Assembly (NCBI RefSeq): GCF_009755665.1
Contig: NZ_CP046622.1
Span: 2,294,001-2,358,000, forward strand
Reading direction: 5' to 3'
DNA: 64,000 nucleotides
DNA from: Variovorax paradoxus
GTDB taxonomy: Bacteria; Pseudomonadota; Gammaproteobacteria; Burkholderiales; Burkholderiaceae_C
Positions 60,910-64,000 of the stretch are shown here, piece by piece. The stretch's first letter is position 1. Each line of letters starts with the position of its first letter. The translations under genes were made by a program, and so were the position numbers. The notes beneath the pieces are model-generated. The model had not been told where the DNA came from. It saw nothing but the letters and a program-made list of their open reading frames with translations, and searched no databases.

Positions 60910-63656
60910 TGTCGTACTCCGAGTTCCAGCGCCGCGTTCGTTCCTGCCGTGGAAACGAATCCGAGGACGCCGCTGTTGAAGATGAAGTTGCCCGGCCGGC
61001 CCGCATCGGCCTGCACCGCCCCGAGCACCGGTGTGTCGTAGCTGAGGGATGCAGAGGTGCCGCCCAGGTTGAAGCTGCTGCCCGCTACCGTGGCCTCGCG
61101 GTTCTGGCCCGTTACGGCGGCCATGGCGTAGCTGCCGTCCGCCGTGCCGGGCGTCAGCGTCTGCTGCAGGCCGAACATGCGCAGGCCGGCGTTGGCGGCC
61201 GACTCGCGCACCAGGTGCACCGGCACCGCGGCGCCGTTCACGAGCCCGATCACCATCGACCCCGTGAGCGTGCCGCCGGTGGTCACGGCGCCGCCGCTGG
61301 GCGAGGTGGTTCGCAGGTCGAAGGCCCCGCGCGCGGTGTTATAGGTGATGTAGCCCTTTTCCGTTTGCGTGCATGTGGCGTCGTAGGTCATGAAACCGCC
61401 GGTGACCGGATCGCGGCAATACTGGAAAGTGCCCGCATTGCGCAGCCGCACCGAAGACGCATGCGCCGTCGCACCGCCCGTGCCCTGCTGCACGCCCACT
61501 GCGTTGAAGATATTGGCCACCGGGTTGAACACCGCCGGTGCGGCCGTGTTCTCGAAGGTGTTCTGGAACGCGATCAGCGGCGCAAAGCCGCCGCCGCTCG
61601 GCGCATTCACTCCCCCCAGCAGCACGCCGCCTGGCGCAAAGCTGAAGACAGCCGCGCTTTCGCCGCTCGCATAGCTGCAGCTGCCCTGCGCCACCAGCGA
61701 GCCGCTGCGCTGCGTGCCAACCGCGCGCTGCAGGCTGGCATCGATGGTCACGGTGTAAGCCATGGTGGCCGGATCGATGTCGATGCGCAGTTCCTCGCCG
61801 AAGCTGTTGCCGCCCTTGTAGCTGGTCGGGGCAGCCGGCAGGTTGGGGCAGGCCAGCGGATCGCCGACCTCGGTCACGCAGCTGTAGTTGACCGCCGCGT
61901 CGAGGCTGCCGCTGCCGCGGTACTTCGGCCATGCCGGAAACCGGCACAGCGGGCGCGTGCGGCCATAAGTGCCGGCCACCGCATCGACCGCCACGCCGGT
62001 GGCAGGCGCCAGGCCTCCCTCCACCCAGCCCTCGAGCGCAGCGAGCGAGTCCCAGTTGGGAATGAAGCTGCCCGTGCCGTGGCCCATGCCGGGCACGGTG
62101 TAGAAGCGCACATGCTCGTCCACGGCGGCCTGGCCCACGGTGGCGATGAGCTGCTTGTAGTAGTCGATGGTCGAGTTGGGGCTGATCACCTCGTCGGCCA
62201 GGCCGTGCAGCATGATGACCCGGCCGCCGCGCGCGAAGAAGGGTGCGAGGTTGGGGTTGGTGGCATCGGTAAGCGCCGACACCTCGCTCACGCGCGCGGC
62301 GAAAGCGCCCGGGTCCAGCGGATCGAAGCCCAGCGAGTCGAAGCTGTCGATGCGCGTGACGAAGTACTTCACCCACTGGTCGCCCGTGACGTACATGTTG
62401 GCGTCGGCCGAGGTGGCGGGATTGCCCGGCACCTTTCGCGTGCCCAGGTCGCGCGTGGTGTAGGGGCCCGCCACCAGTGCGCCTTCAAGGATGTTGTAGC
62501 CGCCTGCACGCTTTACGCCGTTGGCCAGCGAGTAGGTGCTGAACTCGAGCGGCGATTCGATGGTGCGCACGGTGGCAAGCTGCGCGTCCGAAAGGCAGCT
62601 GTCGCCGGCGTCGGTGCCGCCGCTGCAGCGCAGCGACGCGAGGATCTGCGTGTTCAGCAGCCGGCAGCTTTCCACGTTGCTCACGATGTTGTCGGCCGCG
62701 CCGTCGAGCTTGTCGCAGGCCTGCATGGCCGCCTTTTGCACCAGCAGCGTCTTGGCCACGTTCATCCAGCCGGCGCCGCCGTTGTTGTACAGCGCGCGGC
62801 CCACCGCCACGTTCGATAGCCGCGTACCGGTGTAGTTGAGCGCGGGCTCGTTGGCAATCACGCCGTCGTAGTCTTGTGGCCAACGCTGGATGTAGCTGAG
62901 CGCATCGCGCCCACCGGTGGAGGTGCCGAGAAAGTAGGCGTAGGCGGGCTCGATGCCGTAGCGCGCGAGCACCAGCGCCTGCGCCACGTCGCGCGTCTTC
63001 TTGAGCGAATTGCCGCCGTAGTTGGCAAGCTGCTCGTCGTTGGCGGCAAAGCGCCCGTCGGTGATGCTGCTCGACTGGTGGCCCGAATCGTCGCCGTAGG
63101 TCGCATATCCCAGCGCAAGCGGGGCGGGCTTGCCCGCGGGGCCGAAGCGGATGACCTCGGTGCCGTCGATCAGCACGCCGTCGAAGCCGCCACCGCCGAA
63201 GTGAATGGTCTTGCGGTTCCATTTTTCGGGCAGGTTGACTGCGAAGTTGATGGCTTGGGAAGCAGGGTCCATCGGCTGGATGGAACCGCGCACGCGGCAG
63301 TAGTCGCCGAGCCGGTTTCCGGCGTCGGTTGCGGCCACCGGCGTGGCGCTGGTGACGGTTGCGCCCTGCGTGGGCAGGCTGATGAGCGAGGCAGGCAGGC
63401 TCTTGCCGGCGAGATCCGTGCAGGCAACCACCGGCTGCACGGGCGGCGGCGGCGGGTTGTCGGGCGGATCGGTATCGGGCGTGCCGCCATTGGACGGGGG
63501 CGGGGGCGATGCGATCGGAAGGAAGCCGGCGCCGGCACCACCGCCGCCACCACCACCGCAGGCGGCCAGAACCAGCGAAATACCGACCACCGCAACGAAC
63601 GAACGGCAGGCGCGAAAGGGCGCGTCAAGCAATGCAGAAAAGCGCGAGTTGCGCAT
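60906..63656 (-). CDS. Large tannase/feruloyl esterase-like lipoprotein with extra C-terminal domain
   Basis: A 916-residue exported protein. The lipobox is GISLVLAACG, followed by glycines and a Pro-rich linker (PPPPSNGGTPDTDPPDNPPPPP). The esterase part (about 80-610) has FLGTSTGGRDALSYIQ for the Ser, MLHGLADEVISPNST for the Asp and VPGMGHGTGSFIP for the His. Residues about 640-916 form an additional beta-rich domain not found in the smaller esterase at 55532; it may bind substrate or the cell envelope. ATG 63656 was chosen because the signal sequence follows it; the longer frame to 63740 adds atypical residues. Overlaps the hydrolase gene by four bases. Confidence 0.83.
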   Translation of the reverse strand: MRNSRFSALLDAPFRACRSFVAVVGISLVLAACGGGGGGGAGAGFLPIASPPPPSNGGTPDTDPPDNPPPPPVQPVVACTDLAGKSLPASLISLPTQGATVTSATPVAATDAGNRLGDYCRVRGSIQPMDPASQAINFAVNLPEKWNRKTIHFGGGGFDGVLIDGTEVIRFGPAGKPAPLALGYATYGDDSGHQSSSITDGRFAANDEQLANYGGNSLKKTRDVAQALVLARYGIEPAYAYFLGTSTGGRDALSYIQRWPQDYDGVIANEPALNYTGTRLSNVAVGRALYNNGGAGWMNVAKTLLVQKAAMQACDKLDGAADNIVSNVESCRLLNTQILASLRCSGGTDAGDSCLSDAQLATVRTIESPLEFSTYSLANGVKRAGGYNILEGALVAGPYTTRDLGTRKVPGNPATSADANMYVTGDQWVKYFVTRIDSFDSLGFDPLDPGAFAARVSEVSALTDATNPNLAPFFARGGRVIMLHGLADEVISPNSTIDYYKQLIATVGQAAVDEHVRFYTVPGMGHGTGSFIPNWDSLAALEGWVEGGLAPATGVAVDAVAGTYGRTRPLCRFPAWPKYRGSGSLDAAVNYSCVTEVGDPLACPNLPAAPTSYKGGNSFGEELRIDIDPATMAYTVTIDASLQRAVGTQRSGSLVAQGSCSYASGESAAVFSFAPGGVLLGGVNAPSGGGFAPLIAFQNTFENTAAPAVFNPVANIFNAVGVQQGTGGATAHASSVRLRNAGTFQYCRDPVTGGFMTYDATCTQTEKGYITYNTARGAFDLRTTSPSGGAVTTGGTLTGSMVIGLVNGAAVPVHLVRESAANAGLRMFGLQQTLTPGTADGSYAMAAVTGQNREATVAGSSFNLGGTSASLSYDTPVLGAVQADAGRPGNFIFNSGVLGFVSTAGTNAALELGVRH

Positions 63657-63726
63657 GGACTTGTCTCCGGAATGCGGCCTCGGTGGGCCGCTTTTTTGAA
63701 TGAGCGGCCGGACGATAGGTGCACGG

Positions 63727-63739
63727 TGACCTAGGGTCA
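63727..63739. promoter_or_regulatory. LysR-type operator candidate between the esterase operon and the LysR gene
   Basis: TGACC, three bases, GGTCA: an inverted repeat that also fits the T-N11-A LysR box. It lies in the 119-base divergent region between the tannase-like operon and the LysR gene, where such a regulator normally binds. Confidence 0.55.
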
Positions 63740-63775
63740 AATAAAATAAAGAGGCACTTTCGATATGAAAAAAAT

Positions 63776-64000
63776 ATGGAGATAAGACCGCTTCGCTACT
63801 TCGTGGCCGTTGCCGAGACCGGCCATATGACGCGGGCCGCCGAACAACTGGGCATTCAGCAGCCGCCGTTGAGCCAGGCCATCAAGGCTCTCGAACGCGA
63901 GCTGGGCGTGCTGTTGTTCCGGCGGCACCCGCGTGGCGTGGCGCTCACCGATGCGGGGCGGCTGTTCCAGGTGGAGGCCCTGCGCATGCTGCAGGACATG
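63776..64000 (+). CDS. LysR-type transcriptional regulator, N-terminal part (cut by window end)
   Basis: The first 75 codons of a LysR regulator: [38 protein letters not shown] helix-turn-helix, then [20 protein letters not shown]. The gene continues beyond the window. It starts at ATG 63776, 119 bases from and divergent to the large esterase gene, so it probably controls the esterase-hydrolase-Bug operon. The inducer is likely an aromatic acid, by analogy only. Confidence 0.88.
   Translation, partial: MEIRPLRYFVAVAETGHMTRAAEQLGIQQPPLSQAIKALERELGVLLFRRHPRGVALTDAGRLFQVEALRMLQDM

Overview
The window is a GC-rich, densely packed bacterial chromosome segment. Gene content and protein style point to a betaproteobacterium of the Burkholderiales, most likely Comamonadaceae (Variovorax-like); this assignment rests on remembered family resemblance, not a search. 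The core is an almost complete kit for growing on methanol and fixing the resulting CO2. No rRNA, tRNA or CRISPR array was seen.

Region 1 (1-12.7 kb) is the tetrahydromethanopterin (H4MPT) C1-oxidation block. It has a partial DUF6513-type gene, a DUF447 gene, four homologues of archaeal methanofuran-assembly enzymes (MfnB, MfnE, MfnF, MfnD), a HisA-like TIM barrel, the formyltransferase/hydrolase complex fhcBADC, a divergent formaldehyde-activating-enzyme homologue, and a pabB-pabC fusion that would supply p-aminobenzoate. A SerB-like HAD phosphatase follows.

Region 2 (13.4-18.5 kb) looks like an inserted, less GC-rich accessory locus. It has three tandem copies of a small acidic gene, each followed by the start of a PIN-nuclease-like gene. 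Only the last PIN gene is complete: 878 residues, with a C-terminal domain resembling the XVIPCD signal of antibacterial type IV secretion effectors. I read this as an effector/immunity array; it is the most novel-looking part of the window.

Region 3 (18.6-25.2 kb) has a MoxYX-like two-component system with a proline iminopeptidase, and pqqABCDE for PQQ synthesis. Region 4 (25.1-36.5 kb, minus strand) is a long run encoding a XoxF-type, probably lanthanide-dependent methanol dehydrogenase, its cytochrome and XoxJ, three poorly known exported proteins, and the maturation genes mxaD, mxaR, mxaS, mxaA, mxaC, mxaK and mxaL. No mxaF or mxaI is present. Region 5 (37.0-44.1 kb) is a divergent operon for a PedABC/Lut-like ABC system with a beta-propeller protein, a Bug-type binding protein and a TonB receptor, plausibly for lanthanide uptake.

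Region 6 (44.1-55.5 kb) is cbbR divergent from cbbLSXYEZFPTA, a red-type form I RuBisCO Calvin-cycle operon. Together, XoxF makes formaldehyde in the periplasm, the Fae/H4MPT/Fhc route oxidises it to formate, and formate-derived CO2 would be fixed by RuBisCO. The dehydrogenases mtdB, mch and fdh must lie outside the window. Region 7 (55.5-64.0 kb) holds two tannase/feruloyl-esterase-like lipoproteins, a TerC protein, dodecin, a Bug-type binding protein, a secreted hydrolase and the start of a LysR regulator.
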